A stretch of DNA of 64,000 nucleotides from Novosphingobium taihuense (GTDB lineage Bacteria; Pseudomonadota; Alphaproteobacteria; Sphingomonadales; Sphingomonadaceae), in the NCBI RefSeq assembly GCF_007830315.1, contig NZ_VLKJ01000013.1, positions 1 to 64,000 on the forward strand, in the 5' to 3' direction. Positions 43,071 through 51,512 of the stretch are shown piece by piece. Positions within the stretch are counted from its first letter, which is position 1. Every line of letters starts with the position of its first letter. Under the pieces are notes generated by a model. That model searched no databases. It saw only the letters and a program-made list of their open reading frames with translations, and was not told the origin of the DNA. The translations under genes and the position numbers were made by a program.

Positions 43071-44033
43071 ATGGTCGAAGAAACGAAAGACAGCCTGGTC
43101 GAATCTGCCCCCGTGGTGGACGCGCCCGCAGCGCTGCCCGACGTGACTGAAGCCACGCCGGAAACTGCCCCGGAAACCGCCGTTGCGGACACGGTAGAAG
43201 CGTCGGTCGTCGAACAGCCCAAGGCTGCTAGCCCGCGCAAGCCGCGTACCCCGAAGGTCAAGGCTCGCAAGGCCAAGGCCGTCGAGGTTGCAACGACCGA
43301 AGCAGAAGCGCCCGCAGAAACACCTGCTGCCGAACCGGTGGCAGAAGCGGTCGACGTTCCGGCCGCCAAAGCCGTCACGCCCAAGGCGCGCAAGCCCAGG
43401 GTCGTGAAGGTCAAGCCCGTGAAACAGGCCGCCAAGCCTGCAATCAAGGCCCGTCCGGCCAAGCCGCCCGTGGCGGTTGCACCGGCGGCCGCGGTGAAGC
43501 CCGCAGCCAAGCGTCCTTTCACCGCCACTCCCAGCGTGAAGAAAACGAGCGCCAGCCAGTTCAAGGCTCCGGCGCCAAGAAAGGAACTGTTCGCAATGGC
43601 TACCACCACCACCGAAATCACCGAAAAGATGACCGCCGCTTTCAAGGAAGCCCAGGAAAAGGCCAAGGCCGCGCTCGAAAAGAGCCAGGCTGCGTTTGGC
43701 GATGCCGGCGCATTTGCCAAGGGCAACGTCGAAGCCGTCGTCGAATCGTCGAAGATCTTCGCCAGCGGCCTTCAGGAAATGACCAAGGGCTACGTCGAAG
43801 AAACCAAGTCGGCGTTCGAAGCAATGACCGCCGACGTCAAGGACCTGACCACGGTCAAGTCGCCGACCGAATTCTTCGAAAAGCAGTCGGCCCTGCTCCG
43901 CAAGAACTTCGACGCTGCGGTTGCCGCAAGCTCGAAGAACAGCGAAGCCATGCTGAAGCTTGCAAACGAAGCGTTCCAGCCGATCTCGACCCGCGTCAGC
44001 CTCGCGGTCGAAAAGATCAAGCACGCTGCCTGA
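43071..44033 (+). CDS. phaP: Phasin with long Lys/Ala/Pro-rich N-terminal extension
   Basis: A 320-residue granule-coating protein. The C-terminal phasin domain (about 176-320) is a helical amphipathic region with FKEAQEKAKAALEKSQAAFG and EFFEKQSALLRKNFDAAVA. The N-terminal 175 residues are low-complexity: acidic first, then Lys/Ala/Pro-rich with many PAK-type repeats, similar to nucleoid-binding tails. An internal ATG at 43596 (AAGGA 10 bases before) would give a short 145-residue classical phasin. It is preceded by a strong promoter and followed by a terminator. Confidence 0.88.
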   Translation: MVEETKDSLVESAPVVDAPAALPDVTEATPETAPETAVADTVEASVVEQPKAASPRKPRTPKVKARKAKAVEVATTEAEAPAETPAAEPVAEAVDVPAAKAVTPKARKPRVVKVKPVKQAAKPAIKARPAKPPVAVAPAAAVKPAAKRPFTATPSVKKTSASQFKAPAPRKELFAMATTTTEITEKMTAAFKEAQEKAKAALEKSQAAFGDAGAFAKGNVEAVVESSKIFASGLQEMTKGYVEETKSAFEAMTADVKDLTTVKSPTEFFEKQSALLRKNFDAAVAASSKNSEAMLKLANEAFQPISTRVSLAVEKIKHAA

Positions 44034-44073
44034 TGGCGTGCGGCGGCGCACCTTGCGCTGCCTGAAGACACAA

Positions 44074-44104
44074 GGGGTCGGACGAATACTCGTCCGACCC
44101 CTTT
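44074..44104 (+). terminator. Intrinsic terminator of the phasin gene
   Basis: GGGGTCGGACGA (44074-44085) pairs perfectly with TCGTCCGACCCC (44090-44101), 4-base loop, followed by TTT. Confidence 0.88.
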
Positions 44105-44196
44105 GTCGTATCAGAGCAACTTTTTGCCCGCATGTAGCGACCACCCCCTTCGTGCCCCTTGTGGATGGGGCTCGCCAATGCGATATTCCCGCCATC

Positions 44197-44577
44197 ATGA
44201 GCATCATTCGCCCTGACCGAACGGATCTGTCCGCCGCGCCGCTTCGCGCCGGTGACGATGATTCGCACAGGTCCGGCGGCGATGACCAGGTCGGCATCGC
44301 CACCAAGACCCGCGCCAAGCCCAAGAAGCCGAGCCAGTTCAAGGTCCTGATGCTGAACGACGATTACACCCCGATGGAATTCGTGGTGATGGTGCTCAAA
44401 CGCTTCTTCCACATGGATCTCGAGCAGGCGACCCGCGTCATGCTTCACGTCCACCAGCGCGGCGTCGGTGTCTGCGGAATTTTTCCCTACGAGATCGCCG
44501 AGACCAAGGTGAACCAGGTGATGGATTTCGCCCGGCAGAACCAGCACCCGTTGCAATGCACGCTGGAAAAAGCCTGA
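44197..44577 (+). CDS. clpS: ATP-dependent Clp protease adaptor ClpS
   Basis: A 126-residue adaptor that delivers N-end-rule proteins to ClpAP. The core is complete: LMLNDDYTPMEFVVMVLKRF (about residues 50-69) with the N-degron-binding NDD and TPM motifs, then HVHQRGVGVCGIFPYEIAE. The N-terminal 45 residues are a polar, Lys/Asp-rich extension with KPKKPSQFKV. No clpA lies in the window. A terminator follows at 44608. Confidence 0.96.
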   Translation: MSIIRPDRTDLSAAPLRAGDDDSHRSGGDDQVGIATKTRAKPKKPSQFKVLMLNDDYTPMEFVVMVLKRFFHMDLEQATRVMLHVHQRGVGVCGIFPYEIAETKVNQVMDFARQNQHPLQCTLEKA

Positions 44578-44607
44578 CGCCTTCCGGCAAAGAGCTCTGA
44601 AACGCAA

Positions 44608-44631
44608 AAAGCCGGGTCTCTGCCCGGCTTT
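44608..44631. terminator. Intrinsic terminator, clpS 3' side
   Basis: AAAGCCGGG (44608-44616) pairs with CCCGGCTTT (44623-44631), preceded by AAAA on the plus strand, so it can stop transcription in both directions. Confidence 0.75.
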
Positions 44632-44674
44632 CACGTCTCTTCATGAAATTCTGGAAACTGCCAGTGGCCCTGGA

Positions 44675-45118
44675 TCAGTGGGATGTCGCGGCGCGCTGCT
44701 CGACGCCCTGCCGTGCAAGTGCACGCAGCAGGGCGGCCATCCATGCCATAGGCAGGCTTGCCGCGTCACGCGAATGGGCGCCGCTGCCGCCTTCGAGAAT
44801 GACCTGCGCGATGAAGGAGCCGTCTTTCAATCGGCCACCGGTGAAGATAGCATCGTGCGGAATCATGGCGATTGCCGCGCTTTCGAACGCGCCCGTATCC
44901 ACCAGATGCACAATCCATCCGATTGCTGCACTCTTGAGCTCTTCTTCCCGCTCGTTTCCGAAATCGGCAAATTGTCGCAGGACGCGATCAAAACCTCGCC
45001 TTTGTTCATGTGGGCCGAGTTGCTCGCACCATTTCGCAAGATCGCCGAGCGCTTCTGGATTGCCGTCGTTACCGCCAAAGCCACTCCACCAGGCTTCTCC
45101 GGTTTGCTGATGCGACAT
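44675..45118 (-). CDS. Hypothetical cytoplasmic protein
   Basis: A 147-residue protein with no signal peptide or membrane segment, rich in helices (EALGDLAKWCEQLG, REEELKSAAIGWIVHLV). GGAG lies 8 bases before the ATG on the minus strand and the 3' end runs towards the clpS terminator. Base composition is somewhat lower in GC than neighbours. I recognise no domain. The opposite strand carries open frames of low quality. Confidence 0.5.
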   Translation of the reverse strand: MSHQQTGEAWWSGFGGNDGNPEALGDLAKWCEQLGPHEQRRGFDRVLRQFADFGNEREEELKSAAIGWIVHLVDTGAFESAAIAMIPHDAIFTGGRLKDGSFIAQVILEGGSGAHSRDAASLPMAWMAALLRALARQGVEQRAATSH

Positions 45119-45390
45119 TCACTATTCTCCAGATACGGTACGACCTTTCGGGCACTATATCTTTGAGGTTGGCATTTCCATATCTTTAGTTAGTATTGCT
45201 TCCTTCCCGCCGCTTTTCCCTTCCCCACGGCCGAGCTTGACGCTAGTCCCTGCGAACGCTCATCGGCGGTTCACTCGCTGTCGGCCAGTCCGGCCGGACG
45301 AGCTTAGAACTCCGGTAAGCAAGTTGATCGCACGACCAGCCTCATCGTTAGATCCTTCGGACGACCCAAAGATCGCATAGCACCTCCCAC
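45119..45390. other. 272-base non-coding gap before lptF
   Basis: No gene is supported. The part at 45165-45250 is rich in pyrimidines (CTTCC runs) and lower in GC than neighbours; promoters for the hypothetical gene (minus) and for lptF (plus) are expected here but none is clear. Confidence 0.4.
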
Positions 45391-46632
45391 GTGAAACTTC
45401 TCACCGCCACCGACCGCTATATCGCCCGGCTCGTCTTCGTGCCGATGCTTTCGGTGTTCGTGCTCGCCGCATCGCTGCTCGTGCTCGACAAGATGCTCAA
45501 GCTGTTCGATTTCGTGGCCACGGAGGGCGGACCGGTCAGCGTCGTCTTCAAGATGCTGGCAAACCTGTTGCCCGAGTATGCCAGCCTCGCAATTCCGCTG
45601 GGGCTGATGCTCGGCATCCTTTTCGCCTTCCGCAAGCTGGCGATGAGCTCCGAACTGGACGTGATGCGCGCCGTGGGCCTGTCCTACACCCGGCTGCTGC
45701 GCGTGCCCTACATGTTCGCCATCGGCCTTGCCGCACTGAACCTGCTGATCGTCAGCTATCTCCAGCCGCTGTCACGCTACTATTACGAGCAATTGCAGTT
45801 CGAGCTGCGTTCGGGCGCGCTGGGGGCCTCGATCAAGGTCGGCGAGTTCAACTCGTTGCAGGATCGCACCGCGCTGCGCGTGGATTCGAGCCGTGACGAG
45901 GGACGCGACCTGCGCGGCATCTTCGCCCGGCTGCAGACCTCCAACGGCCAGGTCATGGTCATCTCCGCACGCGAGGGCCGCTTCTTCGCCAACAAGGAGA
46001 GCCCGGACACGGTGATCCTGCGGCTCACCGATGGGCAGATCGTGCAGGACGGGCCGGGCATCGCCTCGCCCCGCGTGCTGACCTTTGCCAGCCATGACCT
46101 GCCGATCGACCTGCCGAAGATCGAGCAGTTCCGCCAGCGCGGCGATGCCGATCGCGAATACTTCCTGCCCGAACTGCTGCAGATCGGCTGGAATGATCGC
46201 TACTCCGCAGAGATCCGCAACCAGTCTCGGGCGAGCCTCAACTACCGGTTGGTCGAAGTGGTGATGATGTTCCTGCTGCCGCTGCTCGCGGTGGCCCTGG
46301 CCGTGCCGCCCAAGCGCTCGACATCCGCGCTTGGCGTGTTCCTGTCGATCGTGATGGTGGTCGCCTATCACAAGGTCAACCAGTATGGGCAGGACGTGGC
46401 AAGCCTCGGGCGGATCGATCCGGTTGTGGCCCTGTGGGGCCCATTCGTGGTGTTCTCTGCGCTGATCGTGTGGATGTACTGGCGCATCGCCTATGTCCCC
46501 GGTGGGCAGCCGATCGGCGCTCTCGAAACCGGCTTCGCCAAGATTTCGCGCTCGCTGCGCAAGCTGTTCGAGCGCAAGCGCCTGCCGGACGAGGCGCCGG
46601 TCGCAGAGGAAGATGCCGCCCATGCAGCTTGA
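45391..46632 (+). CDS. lptF: LPS export permease LptF
   Basis: A 413-residue inner-membrane protein of the LptBFG transporter that moves lipopolysaccharide out of the inner membrane. Three N-terminal transmembrane segments, a periplasmic jellyroll-like domain (about 130-270) and three C-terminal segments follow the YjgP/YjgQ layout. The start is a GTG at 45391 without a good ribosome site. It overlaps lptG by 11 bases, as usual for the pair; a Lys/Glu-rich end follows the last helix. Confidence 0.93.
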   Translation: MKLLTATDRYIARLVFVPMLSVFVLAASLLVLDKMLKLFDFVATEGGPVSVVFKMLANLLPEYASLAIPLGLMLGILFAFRKLAMSSELDVMRAVGLSYTRLLRVPYMFAIGLAALNLLIVSYLQPLSRYYYEQLQFELRSGALGASIKVGEFNSLQDRTALRVDSSRDEGRDLRGIFARLQTSNGQVMVISAREGRFFANKESPDTVILRLTDGQIVQDGPGIASPRVLTFASHDLPIDLPKIEQFRQRGDADREYFLPELLQIGWNDRYSAEIRNQSRASLNYRLVEVVMMFLLPLLAVALAVPPKRSTSALGVFLSIVMVVAYHKVNQYGQDVASLGRIDPVVALWGPFVVFSALIVWMYWRIAYVPGGQPIGALETGFAKISRSLRKLFERKRLPDEAPVAEEDAAHAA

Positions 46633-47722
46633 ATTCTTCCCCTCGCCCACGCTCGCCCGCTACATCGGCAAGATGTTCGCGGTGCGCATCGTGGCGGTGC
46701 TGCTGATGCTGGTGCTGGTGCTGCAGATGCTCGACCTGCTGAGCGAAAGCGGCAAGGTGCTTGCAGCGCCGGGCAACGGGCAAGGCCAGCTGCTGACGTA
46801 TGTTTCCCTGCGCATGCCGCAGCTGATCAGCCGGTTCCTCCCCTATTCCGTGCTGCTGGCGACGATCATCACGCTGATGACACTGAACCAGAACAGTGAG
46901 GTCATTGCGATGAAGGCCGCAGGGCTTTCGGCGCATCAGGTGCTGGCGCCGCTGTTCCTCGTGGCAGCCGTGACTTCAGCGGTGACGTTCACCTTCAACG
47001 AGCGGATCGTGACGCGCTCGACTGCCACCCTCAAGGCATGGCAGAACGTGGACTACGGGCCGATTCCGGAGGAATCCGCAATCAAGTCCAACGTCTGGTT
47101 GCAGGACGGTCCGAACATCCTGTTCGCCCGCTCGGTCGCTGGCGAGGGCAAGGCGATGCGGATGGAAGGAGTCAGTTGGTATCGCCGTGACCCGACCGGC
47201 ATGGTCACCGAGATCGTCACCTCGCCCTCTGCCGCCTATGTGAACCCTGGCTGGAGGTTCAGCGCGCCGGTCGTGTTCGACGTGCAGAGCGCCCGCAAGA
47301 CGCCGCTGGGCCGCGACGAGATCTTCGCAAAGTCGGTCGAGCCGGTGCAGGTGACGATCAGCCGCGTCGATGCCGACGCGGAATCGTTGACGCAGTTGAC
47401 CGGCTCGCTTTCCGCGATCCGCGAGGCGGGTTTCCGCACCACCGAGCTCGACGGCAAGTGGTGGCACAAGCTTTCGGGGCCGCTTTCGGCACTGCTCATG
47501 CCGCTGCTCGGCGCCGTGGCGGCGTTCGGTCTTGCCCGCTCCGGCCACCTGTTCGTGCGCGCGGTGATCGGCATGGCGCTGGGCTTTGCCTACTTCGTGT
47601 TCGACAATGCCGCGCTGGCAATGGGCAACTTCGGCGCTTATCCTCCGCTGCTGGCGGCCTGGGCCCCGTTCGTCCTGTTCCTGCTGATCGGCGAGACAGT
47701 GCTCATCCGCACAGAGGAATGA
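46622..47722 (+). CDS. lptG: LPS export permease LptG
   Basis: A 366-residue partner of LptF with the same layout: MFAVRIVAVLLMLVLVLQML starts the first helix, followed by FLPYSVLLATIITLMTL, a periplasmic domain, then the LPSALLMPLLGAVAAFG-like third block. I place the start at the ATG at 46622; 46613 is possible. It overlaps lptF. A small rhodanese gene with its own AT-rich promoter follows 51 bases later. Confidence 0.93.
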   Translation: MQLEFFPSPTLARYIGKMFAVRIVAVLLMLVLVLQMLDLLSESGKVLAAPGNGQGQLLTYVSLRMPQLISRFLPYSVLLATIITLMTLNQNSEVIAMKAAGLSAHQVLAPLFLVAAVTSAVTFTFNERIVTRSTATLKAWQNVDYGPIPEESAIKSNVWLQDGPNILFARSVAGEGKAMRMEGVSWYRRDPTGMVTEIVTSPSAAYVNPGWRFSAPVVFDVQSARKTPLGRDEIFAKSVEPVQVTISRVDADAESLTQLTGSLSAIREAGFRTTELDGKWWHKLSGPLSALLMPLLGAVAAFGLARSGHLFVRAVIGMALGFAYFVFDNAALAMGNFGAYPPLLAAWAPFVLFLLIGETVLIRTEE

Positions 47723-47730
47723 CGCATAAA

Positions 47731-47764
47731 ATTAGTTATTGCTAATTTGCGTCGTTGCTAATAT
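47731..47764 (+). promoter_or_regulatory. AT-rich operator/promoter of the rhodanese gene
   Basis: The inverted repeat ATTAG-N6-CTAAT (47731-47746) and a second TTGCTAAT copy (47755-47762, overlapping a TAATAT -10-like box) stand out in GC-rich DNA. Such spaced repeats resemble ArsR/BigR-type sites that control sulfur and rhodanese genes. No ArsR gene is near. Confidence 0.5.
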
Positions 47765-47773
47765 ATGGAAGCC

Positions 47774-48283
47774 ATGACGCTTCCAACCATCACACCCGCC
47801 AAGGCCCAGACACTGCTCGACGAGGGTGCCCGGCTCATCGATATCCGTGACGCTGACGAACATCGCCGGCAGAGCATTCCTGGCGCGGCGAACATGCCGC
47901 TCGCTTCGCTGGAGCCGGTTTCCGGCCATCCCGCAGTGATCTGGCATTGCCGCTCCGGCATGCGCACTGCGGCCAACGCAGCGCAGCTTGCCGCGATGTC
48001 GGGCTGCCCCGGCTACATTCTGGAAGGCGGCATCGATGGCTGGCGCGCGGCGGGAATGCCGGTTGCCACCGATGCCAAGGCGCCGCTTGAGATCATGCGG
48101 CAGGTGCAGATCGTGGCGGGCCTGCTGATCCTTGCAGGCGTGATCCTGTCGCTGACCGTGGCGCAGGGCTTCGTCCTGCTCTCGGGCTTTGTCGGCGCAG
48201 GATTGCTGATGGCCGGCGCGACCGGATGGTGCGGCATGGCCCGGCTGCTCGGCGCGATGCCGTGGAACCGCCGCGCCGCCTGA
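47774..48283 (+). CDS. Rhodanese-domain membrane protein with DUF2892-type tail
   Basis: A 169-residue protein. The rhodanese domain (about residues 5-100) carries its active Cys in WHCRSGMRT (near 59), with LIDIRDADEH before it. Two transmembrane segments (about 108-128 and 131-151) follow, as in DUF2892 proteins; a conserved Cys lies in TGWCGMARL. It should transfer sulfane sulfur near the membrane. The start at 47774 is chosen because the upstream ATG at 47765 is inside the promoter's -10 region. Confidence 0.83.
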   Translation: MTLPTITPAKAQTLLDEGARLIDIRDADEHRRQSIPGAANMPLASLEPVSGHPAVIWHCRSGMRTAANAAQLAAMSGCPGYILEGGIDGWRAAGMPVATDAKAPLEIMRQVQIVAGLLILAGVILSLTVAQGFVLLSGFVGAGLLMAGATGWCGMARLLGAMPWNRRAA

Positions 48284-48302
48284 CCGGCGCGGCTAACTTC
48301 GT

Positions 48303-49409
48303 TCAGCGCGGCAACATCGTGCTGCGCGCGAGCCTCCCGACGAGCGGGAGCAGTCCGCTATAGTTGCCCTTCTGGTAAGTCGAATCGACGCCGAGATGGC
48401 GCACAATGCGGCGGTGTGCCTCGGCCAGCGAGTGATAGGGCATCGAGGGCAGGAGATGGTGCAGCGCGTGGTAACGCAGGCCCACCGGAGCCCATAGCGG
48501 CGCGAGCAACGCGGGCGGCGGGACGTTGACCGAATCGAGGTACTGCCCGGTCACGGTCATCGCCTCACCCTCGTTCTCCCACAGATGCGCGACAAGCGTG
48601 CGGATCTGGTTCAGCAGCGCCGTCAGCGAGATCACCGCGATGCCGATCAGCAGCGGGCGCCATGAGTGCGTCGCGCTCCACCACATCACGAACAGCGCCC
48701 AGGCCGAAGCGCCTAGTTCCTGCCAGAACACCATCCGCGCAAATTCGCCTTCGGGTGGGCGACGGCGAAATTCGGGGTTGATCGAAAGCGCCGAGGCGCG
48801 CTCCCACACCAGTCGGCGCAGCGGTGGAATCACCGCACCCAGTGGCACCAATACCGCCGAGCGAATGAGCAGGCCGATGGGCAGGAGCAGCGCGACCAAC
48901 GCGAAGAGCGGCAGCGACCACGGCTTCATCAGCGCCAGCGGCAGGTACTCGGGGTCCTCTGCCGTGCCATAGCGCGTGCGCGCGTGGTGCAGGGTGTGCA
49001 CGCCTTCGTACATCAGCGAGGGCGTCAGCATCGGAATGCCGACCAGCAGGTTCCAGCCGAAGCGGAAGCCGGGCAGGGCATTCTTGTGGATGTGGGTCAG
49101 CTCATGGATGAACAGGAGCGCGCGGTAGAGCGCCAGCGCCGAGACTACGCCAGAAAGCGCCGCCAGCACCGGGTTGCCGATCAGGATGGCACCCGCCAGT
49201 GCCGCATAGCCGAGCCCAGCCGAAAGCAGCATGTCCGGCCAGTAGACCTCAGGTCGCGCGGTCGCGATGTCGCGCGTCAGTTCGACGGCGGAGCGCAGCA
49301 TTTCCTTGTCATCAGGCGTGCCGGCAAGGCCGCGCGGAAGCGCGGGAGTGGCGGCCGGAGCGGAAGAACCAACGGCTGCGGGGGTATCAAGCGTATCGGT
49401 CGCAATCAT
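48303..49409 (-). CDS. Membrane fatty acid desaturase
   Basis: A 368-residue membrane-bound diiron desaturase. The three His boxes are HELTHIHK (about residues 122-129), HTLHH (about 158-162) and HALHH (about 310-314). Between them lie about four transmembrane helices. It introduces double bonds in lipid acyl chains or hydroxylates them; the position is not predictable. The first 50 residues are Ala/Pro-rich. The gene is divergent from the GNAT gene at 49576. Confidence 0.9.
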   Translation of the reverse strand: MIATDTLDTPAAVGSSAPAATPALPRGLAGTPDDKEMLRSAVELTRDIATARPEVYWPDMLLSAGLGYAALAGAILIGNPVLAALSGVVSALALYRALLFIHELTHIHKNALPGFRFGWNLLVGIPMLTPSLMYEGVHTLHHARTRYGTAEDPEYLPLALMKPWSLPLFALVALLLPIGLLIRSAVLVPLGAVIPPLRRLVWERASALSINPEFRRRPPEGEFARMVFWQELGASAWALFVMWWSATHSWRPLLIGIAVISLTALLNQIRTLVAHLWENEGEAMTVTGQYLDSVNVPPPALLAPLWAPVGLRYHALHHLLPSMPYHSLAEAHRRIVRHLGVDSTYQKGNYSGLLPLVGRLARSTMLPR

Positions 49410-49575
49410 GCCACAAATTCCAGTAAGACCCGTATCTCGCCGGCTAGGTCCGGCTTTTGCACCATGCTTTTTGCCATCGGGCGACCCCACCTGCGCCCCG
49501 TGGCTTGACAATGCGCCGGTCGGGACCGCAGTCCACCCGGCGAAAACCCGCTTACCCGCAAACAAAGGCAAGATC

Positions 49576-50733
49576 GTGGCTCAAGGCGAAGTAATCATCA
49601 CTCCCGTTTCCGGCAAGGCTGACCGCAAGGCCTTCGTCGATATCGCCTATCGCCTGAATGCCGCCGATCCGAACTGGGTTCCGCCGCTGCGCATGGAAGC
49701 CGAAGAGCTGATCACGCCGGGCAAGAACCCGTTCTTCGAACACGCCGACGTCCAGCTGTTCCTCGCACGCCGGGGGAGCGCGATCGTGGGCCGTATCTCT
49801 GCACATATCGACCGGCTGGCCATTGCGATGGACCCGTCGCAGGGCATGGGCCCCGGCACGGGCAACTGGGGCCTGCTCGAAGCCGAGGACGAAGCGGTGG
49901 CGCGGTCGTTGATCGCGCGCGCCGAGACATGGTTGCGCGAAAAGGGCATGACCCGCGTGCTCGCCCCGCTGTCGATGTCGATCTGGGAAGAGCCCGGCCA
50001 GCTGAACAGTGGCTTCGATCATCCGCCCACGGTGATGATGGGCCACCAGCCCAAGCGCTATGACGATTACATCAAGGCGCTGGGTTACCAGACTGCCAAG
50101 ACGCTCAACACTTATGAGCTCGACATCACCCGGGACTTCCCGCCGCTTATCCAGCGCATCGTCCAGTCAGGCGAGAAGAACGCCAAGATTCGCATTCGCA
50201 ACGTCGACAAGTCGAAGTTCGATTCCGAAGCGGCGCTGATCCTCGACATCCTCAACGATGCCTGGTCCGATAACTGGGGCTTCGTTCCCTTCACCGACAC
50301 CGAGATCAAGTACGCCGGCAAGAAGTTCAAGCCGATCGTGCGCGAGGACCTGATCATGATCGCCGAGTACGAGGGCGAGCCGGTGGCCTTCATGATGACG
50401 CTGCCCGACCTCAACGAGGCGATAAAACCGATGGGCGGCAGCCTGTTCCCGTTCAACTGGGCCAAGCTGCTGCTGTGGCTGCGCAAGCCGCGCGTGCGCA
50501 CGATGCGCGTGCCGCTGATGGGCGTGCGCAAGCGCCTGCAGGCTTCTCGCCTTGCCAGCCAGCTCGCCTTCATGATGATCGAGGCGATCCGCCAGAACTC
50601 GATCCGCGAATATGGGGCGACGCGAGGCGAGATCGGCTGGATCCTCGAAGATAACCAGGGCATGAACGCCATCGCCGAGGCCATCGACAGCCACGTCAAC
50701 AAGACCTACGTGATCTACGACAAGCCGCTATGA
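49576..50733 (+). CDS. GNAT-like conserved protein
   Basis: A 385-residue protein with an N-terminal acyltransferase-like part (RLNAADPNWVPPLRMEAEEL, about 25-45) and a C-terminal GNAT-like half with REYGATRGEIGWILEDNQGM near 345-365. It begins with GTG at 49576, in frame downstream of non-coding DNA. A large family of unknown function widespread in alphaproteobacteria; the acetyl donor and acceptor are not readable. Short transcript: it is followed by the single-domain regulator gene. Confidence 0.8.
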   Translation: MAQGEVIITPVSGKADRKAFVDIAYRLNAADPNWVPPLRMEAEELITPGKNPFFEHADVQLFLARRGSAIVGRISAHIDRLAIAMDPSQGMGPGTGNWGLLEAEDEAVARSLIARAETWLREKGMTRVLAPLSMSIWEEPGQLNSGFDHPPTVMMGHQPKRYDDYIKALGYQTAKTLNTYELDITRDFPPLIQRIVQSGEKNAKIRIRNVDKSKFDSEAALILDILNDAWSDNWGFVPFTDTEIKYAGKKFKPIVREDLIMIAEYEGEPVAFMMTLPDLNEAIKPMGGSLFPFNWAKLLLWLRKPRVRTMRVPLMGVRKRLQASRLASQLAFMMIEAIRQNSIREYGATRGEIGWILEDNQGMNAIAEAIDSHVNKTYVIYDKPL

Positions 50734-50811
50734 TCCGGCTTGGCTGAACGCCTTGATCGCAGGCGGTCGGAACTCGCCGCCCGGTCGCAGCGTTCAGATG
50801 AACGACCGTTC

Positions 50812-51294
50812 ATGGTCATTCTCGGGAACAGGTCCAAGGTGACAACCACGCGACAAGACCGCAGCAACGCAAGACAACGCAAGCCCTTGCGCTCTTTGGG
50901 CCATGCCCTCGTCGTCGAGGATGACGGGCTGATTGCGATGGATATCGCAGAAGCGTTGGCCGAAGCCGGGGCGGAACCCGTCGTCACATGTGTCAGCGTT
51001 GCAGAAGCAATGTTGGAACTCGAACGGGCCGCCCCCGCCCTGCTCGTGCTGGACGTGCACCTGGCCGATCGAGACGATGGCTGGGCCCTTGCGGAACTGG
51101 CCATTCAGTTGGCCCAGAGCCCGCCGCTGATTCTTTTCACCACGGCAACGCCGTCTTCGATCCCGCCCTCAGCGTCGACCCTGGGCCACGTCCTACCCAA
51201 GCCCTTCCGGACCGAAGCGCTGATCAGCCTGATCGAGCAGCAGCGGCCTCTCGGCCTGATCGGCCGCATCCGCCACGCGCTCTCCGGGCAATAA
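50812..51294 (+). CDS. Single-domain response regulator
   Basis: A 160-residue stand-alone receiver. Acidic pair VVEDDGLIAMDI, phosphorylated Asp in LLVLDVHLADRDDGW, Thr in ILFTTATPSS and Lys in VLPKPF are in order. No output domain follows; the C-terminal tail is short. The FTTAT segment resembles divergent FATGUY-type regulators such as SdrG that act in the sphingomonad general stress phosphorelay (recalled). It lies 5 kb from phyR, which supports such a role. The start could be earlier at a TTG (50740). Confidence 0.8.
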   Translation: MVILGNRSKVTTTRQDRSNARQRKPLRSLGHALVVEDDGLIAMDIAEALAEAGAEPVVTCVSVAEAMLELERAAPALLVLDVHLADRDDGWALAELAIQLAQSPPLILFTTATPSSIPPSASTLGHVLPKPFRTEALISLIEQQRPLGLIGRIRHALSGQ

Positions 51295-51354
51295 CCGGTA
51301 ACATCCCCCAGAAACCCCGGCCGCACACTTGGCACGACCGGGGCGATCTTACCG

Positions 51355-51391
51355 AAAAAAAGGTCCCCGACGTTTCCATCGGGGACCTTTC
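51355..51391. terminator. Strong bidirectional intrinsic terminator
   Basis: AGGTCCCCGA (51361-51370) pairs with TCGGGGACCT (51379-51388), loop of 8 bases. TTT follows on the plus strand, and the A-run at 51355-51361 gives a T-run on the minus strand, where it ends the Fnr-like gene transcript. A further hairpin (51316-51342) precedes it. Confidence 0.88.
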
Positions 51392-51512
51392 GGGATCGTA
51401 TCACCAGCCGCTTGGACGGGAGGGGGGGTCTCGGCGGTGACAACATATAAACGAGCGTCCCCGAGGCCGGTTCCCTCACTGCGCAAATTTTTTAATCCAA
51501 TAAAATCAACGC

